A DNA stretch of 64,000 nucleotides from positions 1,240,001 through 1,304,000 of the forward strand of contig CAWIOF010000004.1 of the NCBI GenBank assembly GCA_963837715.1, given 5' to 3'. This document shows, one piece after another, positions 44,186-51,672 of this stretch (its first letter is position 1; each line of letters begins with the position of its first letter). This stretch comes from JANYLB01 sp963837715. GTDB taxonomy: Bacteria; Actinomycetota; Acidimicrobiia; IMCC26256; JANYLB01. The notes under the pieces are model-generated. The model searched no databases. It was not told where the DNA came from and saw only the letters and a list, made by a program, of their open reading frames with translations. A program made the translations under genes and the position numbers.

Positions 44186-45324
44186 GGTCGCTCCGGTTGG
44201 TCGGATTCGAACTCGGCCACCAGATGGTGGACGACATCGGCGAGACCGCCACCGCGGGCGACGACGCCCCGTTGCCGTAGGTAGCTCGGTCCGGTCTCGA
44301 GGATCGACGCGACACCGGAAAGCTCGGTCGCGCAGTCGAGCTCGACGGCCACCGGTTCGAGCTCCGCGACGACCGCAGCCACCAGCTCGCGAGTCGGCGC
44401 GCGCGTCCCGGCTTCGTCGACGATGAGGTCGGCGTCGATTCCGTATCGGGCCGCGAGCCACTTGTTCTGTCGCATCACCCAGTCGCGTGGGACCGGCAGG
44501 TCGTCGCCGGAGTCGAGCCGTTGGTCGAACCAGGTGACGAGGCACTGCGCGAGCGCCGCGAGTGCGGTCGTCTCACGCAGTGTCGGCGCCGCGTCGCAGA
44601 TGCGCAGCTCGACGGTGCCGAAGTCGGGGTGGGGACGGATGTCCCACCAGACCTCGCGGATCGACTTGATCGCCTCGGCGTGGACCAGCGTGTGCATGAA
44701 CCGTTCGAAGTCGTCCCAGTCGTCGAGGTGTGGGGGTAGCCCGGCGGTGGGCAGTCCCTCGAACACCTTCGAACGGGCCGACGCGAGCCCGGTGTCGTGG
44801 GCTTCCCAGTACGGGCTCGACGCCGAGAGCGCGAGGAAGATCGGGAGGTACAGGGTGAGCGCATTGGCGATGGCGATGGCCTTCGCACCCGAACGGATCC
44901 CGACGTGCACGTGCATGCCGAAGATCTGGAGGCGCTGGGCCGGCCACTGCATGTCGTCGAGCAGCGCGGCGTACCGCGGCGAGGGGCTCACGGTCTGGTC
45001 GTGCCAGCTCGAGAGCGGATGGGTTCCGGCCGAGAGCAAGGCCAGACCGTGTCGACCGGCGACTGCGGTCAACTCGTCGATCGTGCCGGCGAGGTCGGCG
45101 CGCGCTTCCTCGACCGTGTCGCAGATGCCGGTGATCACCTCGACCGTGCACTCGAGCAGCTCGTGCTTGGCTTTCGGGTGCGCGCCGCCCGGATGTCCCC
45201 GACCCATCTCGGCGAGCAGCTGCGAACCTGCGCTCGCGAGCTCACCAGTGGAGCGGTCGACGACCATGAGCTCCATCTCGATGCCCAGTGTGGACCGCGC
45301 CGAGGAGTGGAAGGGGATCCGCAC
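44182..45324 (-). CDS. Carboxylate-amine ligase, GCS2/YbdK family
   Basis: A 380-residue ATP-dependent ligase of the glutamate-cysteine ligase 2 group (weak glutamate-cysteine ligase YbdK; EgtA-related). Visible: STLGIEMELMVVDRSTGELA, HELLECTVEVITGICDTV, GMHVHVGI and DIRPHPDFGTVELRICDAAP. GTG 45324 lies one base after the phosphatase stop. It couples a carboxylate to an amine, substrate unknown. Followed by an M20 amidohydrolase with overlapping start. Confidence 0.9.
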   Translation of the reverse strand: MRIPFHSSARSTLGIEMELMVVDRSTGELASAGSQLLAEMGRGHPGGAHPKAKHELLECTVEVITGICDTVEEARADLAGTIDELTAVAGRHGLALLSAGTHPLSSWHDQTVSPSPRYAALLDDMQWPAQRLQIFGMHVHVGIRSGAKAIAIANALTLYLPIFLALSASSPYWEAHDTGLASARSKVFEGLPTAGLPPHLDDWDDFERFMHTLVHAEAIKSIREVWWDIRPHPDFGTVELRICDAAPTLRETTALAALAQCLVTWFDQRLDSGDDLPVPRDWVMRQNKWLAARYGIDADLIVDEAGTRAPTRELVAAVVAELEPVAVELDCATELSGVASILETGPSYLRQRGVVARGGGLADVVHHLVAEFESDQPERP

Positions 45325-45325
45325 G

Positions 45326-45850
45326 TCAGCCTGCCAGCGCACGCACGGCGTCGGCCTGCCAGGGGTTCTCCGGCCACCCCCGTTTGCTCCGGGCCCGTTG
45401 CACCCGGTGCAGCCACTCGACGACCGTCTCGGGGTCGTGACCGAGGCGCACGAGCGCCCCGCCGACGACGGTGCCGGTACGACCCCGGCCGGCGTGGCAG
45501 TGCACGAGCACGCCCTCACCCGCGGTGAGCGCGTCGACGACGATGTCGACCGCGGCCTCGACCTGGAAGAGCTCGACGTCGGGGTTACTGGGCCCCGATA
45601 CGTACTGGTCCTGCAACTCGAACGCGTGCGACTCGAGCGGGTGGGGGTCGTAGCGGGCCGCGCTGTCGGTGAGGCACACGACGTGACGGAACCCCTCGGC
45701 GTGCAGCAGGTCCCAGTCGGCGCGGTGGGGATACGCCATCCCCGCGAGCGGGGCGGGTTCGCGCGCCGCCCACCACAGCTCGGCCGGGACTGCGAGATGG
45801 CCGATGAACCCCGGCGTGCTCCCGGGCGCGGCGAGCCGCGGCGCCGTCAT
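45326..45850 (-). CDS. Dual-specificity protein phosphatase-like
   Basis: A 174-residue Cys-dependent phosphatase. The P-loop VHCHAGRGRTGTVVGG contains CX5R with the following Thr, and a Asp-containing region lies upstream (WDLLHAEGFRHVVCLTDSA). Related small phosphatases act on phosphotyrosine or other phosphoesters. ATG 45850 overlaps the stop of the F420-type monooxygenase (ATGA). The role in a ligase operon is unknown. Confidence 0.85.
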   Translation of the reverse strand: MTAPRLAAPGSTPGFIGHLAVPAELWWAAREPAPLAGMAYPHRADWDLLHAEGFRHVVCLTDSAARYDPHPLESHAFELQDQYVSGPSNPDVELFQVEAAVDIVVDALTAGEGVLVHCHAGRGRTGTVVGGALVRLGHDPETVVEWLHRVQRARSKRGWPENPWQADAVRALAG

Positions 45851-46605
45851 CGCGAGTGGGCGAAGAGTTCCTCGACCGGACCGAGGTCGTAGGGGGCGCC
45901 GACCATCACGATCAGGTGCGTGGCCCCGGCGTCGAGGTACGCCTGCCAGTCGCCGATCTCGTCGGGCTGGATCGCGACCGTCCGTTCGATCCCGGCGGGG
46001 TCGGTACCGACCTTGGCGCACCACTCGTCGAGGATCGTGTTCTTGGCCGCATAGTTCGCCGGCGGTCCGAATCCGTTCCACATCTGCGCATGTTGGGCGA
46101 CGAGCCGCAGCGTGACCTTCTCGCCCCCGCCGCCGATGAGGATCGGGAGCGGACCGACCGGCGGCGGGACCAGCTGCTTGATGCGGTCCTCGATCACCGG
46201 CAGCGCCTCGCCGAGGGCCCGGAGCCGACCGGGAGCCGTACCGAACTCGTAGCCGTACTCGGTGTAGTCGCGCTCGAACCATCCCGATCCGATCCCGAGG
46301 ATGAACCGGCCGTGGCTGATGTGGTCGATCGTGCGCGCCATGTCGGCGAGGAGGTTCGGGTTCCGGTAGGAGTTGCAGGTGACGAGCGCCCCGAGCCGGG
46401 CGTGCTCGGTGTCGGCGGCCATGGCCGCGAGGAGCGTGTAGCCCTCGTAGTGGTTGGCGTCGGGGTTGCCGTAGAGCGGGTAGAAGTGGTCCCACGTCCA
46501 GATGCTGTCGACGCCCATCGCGTCGGCCGCCTTCCACGCGGCTCGCATCTCGTCGACCGTGCCCTGTTGCGGATGCAGCTGCACCCCGACCTGGAATTTC
46601 GCCAT
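45847..46605 (-). CDS. LLM class F420-dependent oxidoreductase
   Basis: A 252-residue TIM-barrel luciferase-like protein, intact. Landmarks: FQVGVQLHPQQGTVDEMRAA, SIWTWDHFYPLYG, LGALVTCNSYRNPNLLADMA, ISHGRFILGIGSGWFERDY and LPILIGGGGEKVTLRL. The segment IGSGWFERDYTEYGYEF is typical of F420-dependent mycobacterial members. The reaction is unknown. First gene of a four-gene run (phosphatase, ligase, M20). Confidence 0.9.
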   Translation of the reverse strand: MAKFQVGVQLHPQQGTVDEMRAAWKAADAMGVDSIWTWDHFYPLYGNPDANHYEGYTLLAAMAADTEHARLGALVTCNSYRNPNLLADMARTIDHISHGRFILGIGSGWFERDYTEYGYEFGTAPGRLRALGEALPVIEDRIKQLVPPPVGPLPILIGGGGEKVTLRLVAQHAQMWNGFGPPANYAAKNTILDEWCAKVGTDPAGIERTVAIQPDEIGDWQAYLDAGATHLIVMVGAPYDLGPVEELFAHSR

Positions 46606-46649
46606 GCCGGCGACACTATCGGTCCGGCTCGGCGCCGGATCCACGGGAG

Positions 46650-47828
46650 CTACCGGTAGTTGCCGGTGTGGCCCATGCTGTAGGTGCCCGGCTGGGGGAA
46701 GAAGCAGATCCCGTGGGGGCCGGCCCCGACCTGGAACGTCTTGATGAGGCCGCCCGTCGCCGTGTCGATCACGTACACGGCGGAGTTGTACCGACCGCTC
46801 AGCCACAGCTGGCTGCCATCGGGTGAGACGCCACCCATGTCGGGGCTCCCGCCGATGTTCCAGGTGGTGTCGACGGTGTTGGTGGCGAAGTCGAACACCG
46901 ACACGGTCCCGGCGAGGCGGTTGCTCACGTACAGCTTCGTGCCGTCGCGGCTCGGGTACATCCCGTGCGCGCCCTTGCCGGTGACCACGAACCCGACTTC
47001 GGTCATCGCCACCGGGTCGACGATCGACACGCCGCCGCGGCCTTGGTTCGCGACGTAGACCAGCTTGCCGTCGGGCGCGAGCTTCACGTCGACGGCCGCG
47101 CCGCCGAGGTCGACCTCGCCGGTGATCTCCATCGTCGCGAGGTCGATCCGCACGAGCCAGCCACCGTCGAACTCGGTGCTCGCGAACATCGTCCCGCCGT
47201 CGGCACTGAAATCGGCGTGGTTCACGCCGCGATGCGAGACGTAGACCGACTTGATGAGGGTCCAGTCGACGGGGTTGCGGAAGTCGATCTTCTGCTCGCG
47301 CTCGGCCATGACCGCGGCCTTGGTGCCGTCGGGGGTGAAGTAGAGGTTGTACGGGTCGTTCACGGGGATGTCGGCGCCGGGCTTGCCCGTCACCGGGTCG
47401 ATCGGTGTGAGCGTGTTCCCGCGGTTGTTGTTGATGTACAGGGTCTTGAGGTCCCACGACGGCACGACGTGCTGCGGGAGGTCGCCGGTGTTCCAGTGGT
47501 CGACGATCTCCATGGTGGCCACGTCGATGACGTCGATCGTGTCCGACTCGCTGTTCGGTACGTAGACGCGGGTCGGCACTCCGGCCACCGCGGGGCTCAT
47601 CATGTTGGCGCCGGTGTTGGCGTACACGTTCACGGGAGGGGGCGGGAGCGGCGTCGTGGTCGTCGTGGTCGTGCTCGACGACGAAGAGCTCGTGTCCTGG
47701 TTGCCGTCGGATGCGTGGTCGGCGCCGTCGCCCGTCGTGCAGGCGGCGACGAGGAGGCTGCACGCGAGCCCGGCCACGACGGCGATCCGGAAGCGGTGGG
47801 CGAAACCCGTACGCAGGCGTTGAGGCAC
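46650..47828 (-). CDS. YVTN-type beta-propeller lipoprotein
   Basis: A 392-residue secreted protein from GTG 47828. The signal ends in a lipobox (VVAGLACSLLVAAC), then an Asp/Ser/Thr linker. Repeated propeller blades follow, e.g. TRVYVPNSESDTIDVIDVAT, GKLVYVANQGRGGVSIVDP, TKLYVSNRLAGTVSVFDFAT and SQLWLSGRYNSAVYVIDTAT, with the YVxN-like pattern of cell-surface beta-propellers. Extracellular binding role unknown. It ends at HTGNYR with no C-terminal anchor. Confidence 0.9.
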   Translation of the reverse strand: MPQRLRTGFAHRFRIAVVAGLACSLLVAACTTGDGADHASDGNQDTSSSSSSTTTTTTTPLPPPPVNVYANTGANMMSPAVAGVPTRVYVPNSESDTIDVIDVATMEIVDHWNTGDLPQHVVPSWDLKTLYINNNRGNTLTPIDPVTGKPGADIPVNDPYNLYFTPDGTKAAVMAEREQKIDFRNPVDWTLIKSVYVSHRGVNHADFSADGGTMFASTEFDGGWLVRIDLATMEITGEVDLGGAAVDVKLAPDGKLVYVANQGRGGVSIVDPVAMTEVGFVVTGKGAHGMYPSRDGTKLYVSNRLAGTVSVFDFATNTVDTTWNIGGSPDMGGVSPDGSQLWLSGRYNSAVYVIDTATGGLIKTFQVGAGPHGICFFPQPGTYSMGHTGNYR

Positions 47829-47892
47829 GGCGAGGTTTCTAGCAGGGGTGGGAGCGGCGGTCAGGGCCCGAGGATCCCGGGAGGCAGGTGGC

Positions 47893-48393
47893 ATGATCGC
47901 CGGGATGTTCGTGACGAACCACGTGCTCGCCGGGACCGTGGTCGGCCTGGCCCTGCCGCACAACCCGGCGCAGGCGCTCGCGGGTGGGATCGCATCCCAC
48001 GTGATCATGGACCTGACCCCGCACTGCGGCGACGGGACCCTCACCGACGACGAGTTCTTCGTGATCGCCCGGCGCGACGGCCTGCTCGCACTCGGGGTCC
48101 TCGCGGCGATCCTGGTCGCGTCGCCGGCGCCGCGCCGTTCGGTGATGTGCGGCGTCGTGGGAGCGGTGCTGCTCGACCTCGACAAGCCCTGCAAGCGGTT
48201 CTTCGGGTTCGATCCGTTCCCCCGGGCCGTGAGCCGGTTCCACCACTGGATCCAGAACGAGGCTCCGCACCGCGTGCCCCACGAGGTGGGCGCGGGCGCG
48301 GTGCTCGCCATCGCCGCGGCAGCCGGGCTGATCGGCCGTCGCGTGGCGGCGAGGGCGACGACGAACGCCCGATGCACGAAGGGACGCACATGA
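47893..48393 (+). CDS. Membrane protein, YdjM-like hydrolase fold possible
   Basis: A 166-residue protein with TNHVLAGTVVGLAL near the start, GGIASHVIMDLTPH (His and Asp), and LLDLDKPCKRFFGFDPFP with FHHWIQNE. The pattern resembles the inner-membrane YdjM/metal-dependent hydrolase-like family by eye. ATG 47893 or 47905. The stop overlaps the aldehyde dehydrogenase start (ATGA), linking the two genes. Divergent from the beta-propeller gene. Confidence 0.65.
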   Translation: MIAGMFVTNHVLAGTVVGLALPHNPAQALAGGIASHVIMDLTPHCGDGTLTDDEFFVIARRDGLLALGVLAAILVASPAPRRSVMCGVVGAVLLDLDKPCKRFFGFDPFPRAVSRFHHWIQNEAPHRVPHEVGAGAVLAIAAAAGLIGRRVAARATTNARCTKGRT

Positions 48394-49835
48394 CGATCCA
48401 GGAGCTCATCGTCGGAGGCGAGCGCCGACCCGCTCGCGACGGCGCCACGTTCTCGGCGCGGGAGCCGGCGACCGGCGCCGTGCTCGCCGAGGTTGCGCGC
48501 GCCGGTGCGGCCGACGTCGACGACGCGCTGACCATCGCCACCGGCGCGTTCGAGTCGGGGGTGTGGTCGGCGACGGGCGCGACCGGCCGCGGTCGGGTGC
48601 TCGCCCGCGTCGCGGCCCTGCTGCGCGAGCGCAGCGATGACCTCGCGATGGTCGAGGCTCGCAACGCGGGGAAACCGCTCGGCGACGCCCGGTGGGAGGT
48701 CGAGGCCGCGGCCGCGACCTTCGAGTACTACGCCGGGGCCGCGAACAAGCACTTCGGCGAGGTGGTGCCGGTCCAGGAGCCGGGACTCGACGTGGTGCTG
48801 CGCGAGCCCGTCGGCGTGTGCGCGCTGATCGTGCCGTGGAACTTCCCGTTGCTGATCGCGTCGTGGAAGAGCGCACCGGCGCTCGCGTGTGGGAACCCGA
48901 TCATCCTGAAGCCGGCGTCGTACACGCCGCTCACTGCGCTCCTCCTCGGGGAGATCCTCGTCGAGGCGGGTGTGCCGGCCGAGTGCGTCTCGGTGCTGCC
49001 CGGACCGGGCGCCGACGTCGGCGGCGCGCTCGTGGCCGACCGGAGGGTGAACAAGATCTCGTTCACCGGCGAGACCGCCACCGGGGCCGGGATCCTGCGG
49101 GCCTCGTCCGACAACATCACCCGGGTCTCACTCGAGCTCGGCGGGAAGTCGGCGTGCGTGGTGTTCGCCGACGCCGACATCGAGCGGTGCATCGAGGAGA
49201 CCCCGATGTCGGTGTTCGGCAACGCGGGCCAAGACTGCTGCGCGCGCAGCCGGATCCTCGTCGAACGGAGCGCGTACGACGACTTCGTGGCGCGCTTCGC
49301 CGCCCGCGTCGAGCAGATCCGCGTGGGGCTGCCGCTCGACGACGCCACCGAGATGGGGCCGCTGATCTCGCCGGCCCAGCGGGAGACCGCGCAGCGGTAC
49401 CTCGAGATCGGTCGCGACGAAGGTGCGGAGCTCGTCACCGGCGGAGTCGTGCCCGGCGGCGACGCGCTCGCGGCGGGCTCCTTCCTCACCCCGGCTGTGC
49501 TCGCGGGCGTGCGCAACGAGATGCGCGTCGCCCAGGAGGAGATCTTCGGCCCGGTGGTGAGCATCATCGCCTTCGACGACGAAGCCGACGCGATCCGCCA
49601 GGCCAACGACAGCGACTACGGCCTGTCGGGCTCGCTGTGGACGCGTGAGCTCGGTCGGGCCACTCGCGTCGCCCGGGCGTTGCGCACCGGCACGCTCTCG
49701 GTGAACTCGAACCGCAGCGTCCGGAGCGAGACCCCGTTCGGTGGCTACAAGCGCAGCGGCCTCGGCCGTGAGCTCGGCATGCACGCCATGCAGCACTACA
49801 CCGAGGTCAAGAACGTCTTCTTCTCGTCGGAGTGA
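48390..49835 (+). CDS. NAD(P)-dependent aldehyde dehydrogenase
   Basis: A 481-residue oxidoreductase of the ALDH superfamily oxidising an aldehyde to a carboxylate. Landmarks: IVPWNFPLLIASWK (Asn), FTGETATGAGI, VSLELGGKSACVVFADAD (Glu) and FGNAGQDCCARSRILVE with the catalytic Cys near 282; the C-terminus has TPFGGYKRSGLGRELG. The spacing resembles betaine or aminoaldehyde dehydrogenases. ATG 48390 overlaps the preceding gene. Confidence 0.93.
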   Translation: MTIQELIVGGERRPARDGATFSAREPATGAVLAEVARAGAADVDDALTIATGAFESGVWSATGATGRGRVLARVAALLRERSDDLAMVEARNAGKPLGDARWEVEAAAATFEYYAGAANKHFGEVVPVQEPGLDVVLREPVGVCALIVPWNFPLLIASWKSAPALACGNPIILKPASYTPLTALLLGEILVEAGVPAECVSVLPGPGADVGGALVADRRVNKISFTGETATGAGILRASSDNITRVSLELGGKSACVVFADADIERCIEETPMSVFGNAGQDCCARSRILVERSAYDDFVARFAARVEQIRVGLPLDDATEMGPLISPAQRETAQRYLEIGRDEGAELVTGGVVPGGDALAAGSFLTPAVLAGVRNEMRVAQEEIFGPVVSIIAFDDEADAIRQANDSDYGLSGSLWTRELGRATRVARALRTGTLSVNSNRSVRSETPFGGYKRSGLGRELGMHAMQHYTEVKNVFFSSE

Positions 49836-49899
49836 CCGGCGGGTCCGGCGCCGCGTCGACTCGGTCAGACCTTCGGAGCGGAGCCACGCTGGAGGCCGC

Positions 49900-49925
49900 T
49901 TGACGGGAAGATATCTTCCTATAGA
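49900..49925 (+). promoter_or_regulatory. PadR promoter with 14-bp perfect palindrome
   Basis: TTGACG (49900-49905) is followed by the perfect palindrome GGAAGATATCTTCC (49906-49919) and TATAGA (49920-49925); the GTG start of PadR is at 49934. The 14-bp spacer is short. The spacing to the start suggests a leaderless transcript, and the palindrome is a likely autorepression site. Confidence 0.6.
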
Positions 49926-49933
49926 GTGGACCG

Positions 49934-50308
49934 GTGCGACGCAAGCCAGGGACGCTGCTGGACATCGAGGTGCAGATCCTCGTGACGATGCTCGACCTGC
50001 CGACCGCACGGGACAACGCGGAGGTCCACGGCTTCGGGCTTGCGAAGCTGCTGGCGAATCAGCACGGATCACAGAGGCTCACAAGTCACGGAACGCTCTA
50101 CAAGGCGCTGGCGCGACTGGAAGCCGCCGGCATGCTCGCCTCGCGGTGGGAGGACCACGGCTTGGCCGAGGAGGCCGGTCGGCCGCGTCGGCGGCTCTAC
50201 TCCGTCACCGGATCGGGCCGAGACGCCGTGTCGAGACACATGGCGGCGTCGGGCACCGGTCGGTTGGACCGATCCTCGGTGGCGGATCTCGGGGTCGCGT
50301 GGCTGTGA
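49934..50308 (+). CDS. PadR family regulator
   Basis: A 124-residue winged-helix protein of the PadR type: LDIEVQILVTMLDLP at the N-terminus, HGFGLAKLLANQ, SHGTLYKALARLEAAGMLAS and the wing AGRPRRRLYSVT. The C-terminal dimerisation helix is short. PadR proteins repress stress or transporter genes. Its stop overlaps the following membrane protein (GTGA), the usual PadR and partner arrangement. Confidence 0.9.
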   Translation: MRRKPGTLLDIEVQILVTMLDLPTARDNAEVHGFGLAKLLANQHGSQRLTSHGTLYKALARLEAAGMLASRWEDHGLAEEAGRPRRRLYSVTGSGRDAVSRHMAASGTGRLDRSSVADLGVAWL

Positions 50309-50880
50309 CCAGGTGGGCCGATCGGGTCGCGCAGTCGTGGACGGCGATCTACACGCGAGGGCTGCTCGCTGAAGTCGCCGAGCGGCGACGGGACGAGATC
50401 CGGTCGGATCTCTTCGAGCATTCGCTGGAAGCGGGGGTTGGCCGTGCGCAGCAGGTCCAGGTCGTCGGGCGGGTGCTTCGGGGTATCCCGGCCGACGTGG
50501 CCTGGCGCCGAGTCGCGCGCGCGCCGAGTCGGAGGCGCTTCGGTACCGGAGAGCCCCGAGCACTGAGTGGTCCGACGACGCTTGTCCTCGCGCTCGTTGC
50601 CGTCTTCGACGTTTGGGCCGGCGTCGGCGCCGTGAACGCAGAAGGCGCAGGTTGGAGGTACGCAGCGCCGCTCTTCATCGCCGCGGCCATGATCGTCCTC
50701 GGCTTGTACCGGCGTGAGGCATCGCCACGGCGCGCGACGCTCCTGATTGTCGCAGGCGCGACCGTTCCGGTGGTCATCTTCTCTTGGATGGCGCCGATCT
50801 TCATCCCGGGTTGGCTGCTCATCAGCGCGTTGGTCGTCACCACCGAGCCCCGCCGTCGAACCCCGCACCCGGCGAAGTGA
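50305..50880 (+). CDS. Membrane protein encoded with PadR
   Basis: A 191-residue protein: an N-terminal cytoplasmic helical part (WADRVAQSWTAIYTRGLL, RRRDEIRSDLFEHSLEAG) and four membrane helices (TTLVLALVAVFDVWAGV onwards). The N-terminal part resembles the helical segment found in PadR-associated membrane proteins. GTG 50305 overlaps the PadR stop. Function unknown; possibly a membrane sensor or partner. Confidence 0.75.
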   Translation: MTRWADRVAQSWTAIYTRGLLAEVAERRRDEIRSDLFEHSLEAGVGRAQQVQVVGRVLRGIPADVAWRRVARAPSRRRFGTGEPRALSGPTTLVLALVAVFDVWAGVGAVNAEGAGWRYAAPLFIAAAMIVLGLYRREASPRRATLLIVAGATVPVVIFSWMAPIFIPGWLLISALVVTTEPRRRTPHPAK

Positions 50881-50961
50881 TCGCCACGACGGTGATGTCG
50901 GTGCAGGGGTACGCCTGCCCCGCCGTTCCTCCGTGGAACCGTTGATCAGTCCGGTGCCAGG

Positions 50962-51600
50962 GTGACCGGGCGCGCCGCGCCGGTGCCCCTCGGTGTGCGG
51001 CCTACGCAGCGGACAGCGACGACCCTCACGACCGGGCTCCTGGGAGGATTCGCGCTCGGCATCGTCGCTCGAGCCTGGATGCGACTCATCGCCGAAGAGC
51101 CCGACTTCACCTGGTCCGGAACGCTCTTCATCGTCGTCGGCTTCACGGTCTTCGGCCTGATGCAGTCGATCGTTGCGGTCGCACGACGGAGATCGATGCC
51201 GCGCGGGAAGCTCACTTCGATCCGCGCACTCGGTGTGATCACGATGCTCCCGCTGTTCGGCGCCGCGGGCGCGCTGATGTTCCCGACGGTCGTCGGTGGC
51301 GGGCTCGCGCTCGCTCGCGTCGATTGGCGACCGGTCACGCGGGGCCTTTGCCTCGTCGTCGCGACCGGGCCGGTGCTGTTCGTCGGGTACGACCTCGTGC
51401 AGACGTTCGGTTTGTCAATGCAGAGCACCGCGGGTTTCGTCACGCTTCTCGCGGTCTACTCGGCGACGATCTGGGCGACGCAGTTCACCTTCGCGCCCGT
51501 TGCCGATGGGTGGCGGCTACCGCGCCGGGCACGCGTGGTCATCTTGGCTCTCGTCTGCTTGCTCTTCGTGGTCCCCCTTGTCGGCGGCGGCATCAAGTAG
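50962..51600 (+). CDS. Membrane protein of unknown function
   Basis: A 212-residue protein (GTG 50962) with six hydrophobic segments (TTLTTGLLGGFALGIVARAW, TLFIVVGFTVFGLMQSIVAV and others) and short basic loops. It follows the PadR-linked membrane gene after 81 bp and may be part of the same unit. No family recognised. It is convergent with the ABC exporter, the gap (51601-51672) holding nothing evident. Confidence 0.7.
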   Translation: MTGRAAPVPLGVRPTQRTATTLTTGLLGGFALGIVARAWMRLIAEEPDFTWSGTLFIVVGFTVFGLMQSIVAVARRRSMPRGKLTSIRALGVITMLPLFGAAGALMFPTVVGGGLALARVDWRPVTRGLCLVVATGPVLFVGYDLVQTFGLSMQSTAGFVTLLAVYSATIWATQFTFAPVADGWRLPRRARVVILALVCLLFVVPLVGGGIK

Positions 51601-51672
51601 AAGACAGCGTCGACGCGCGCCCGCCGCCGCTGGTCGCGCACTCGACGCGCTCCACCGGTCGACCTGGCGTGG

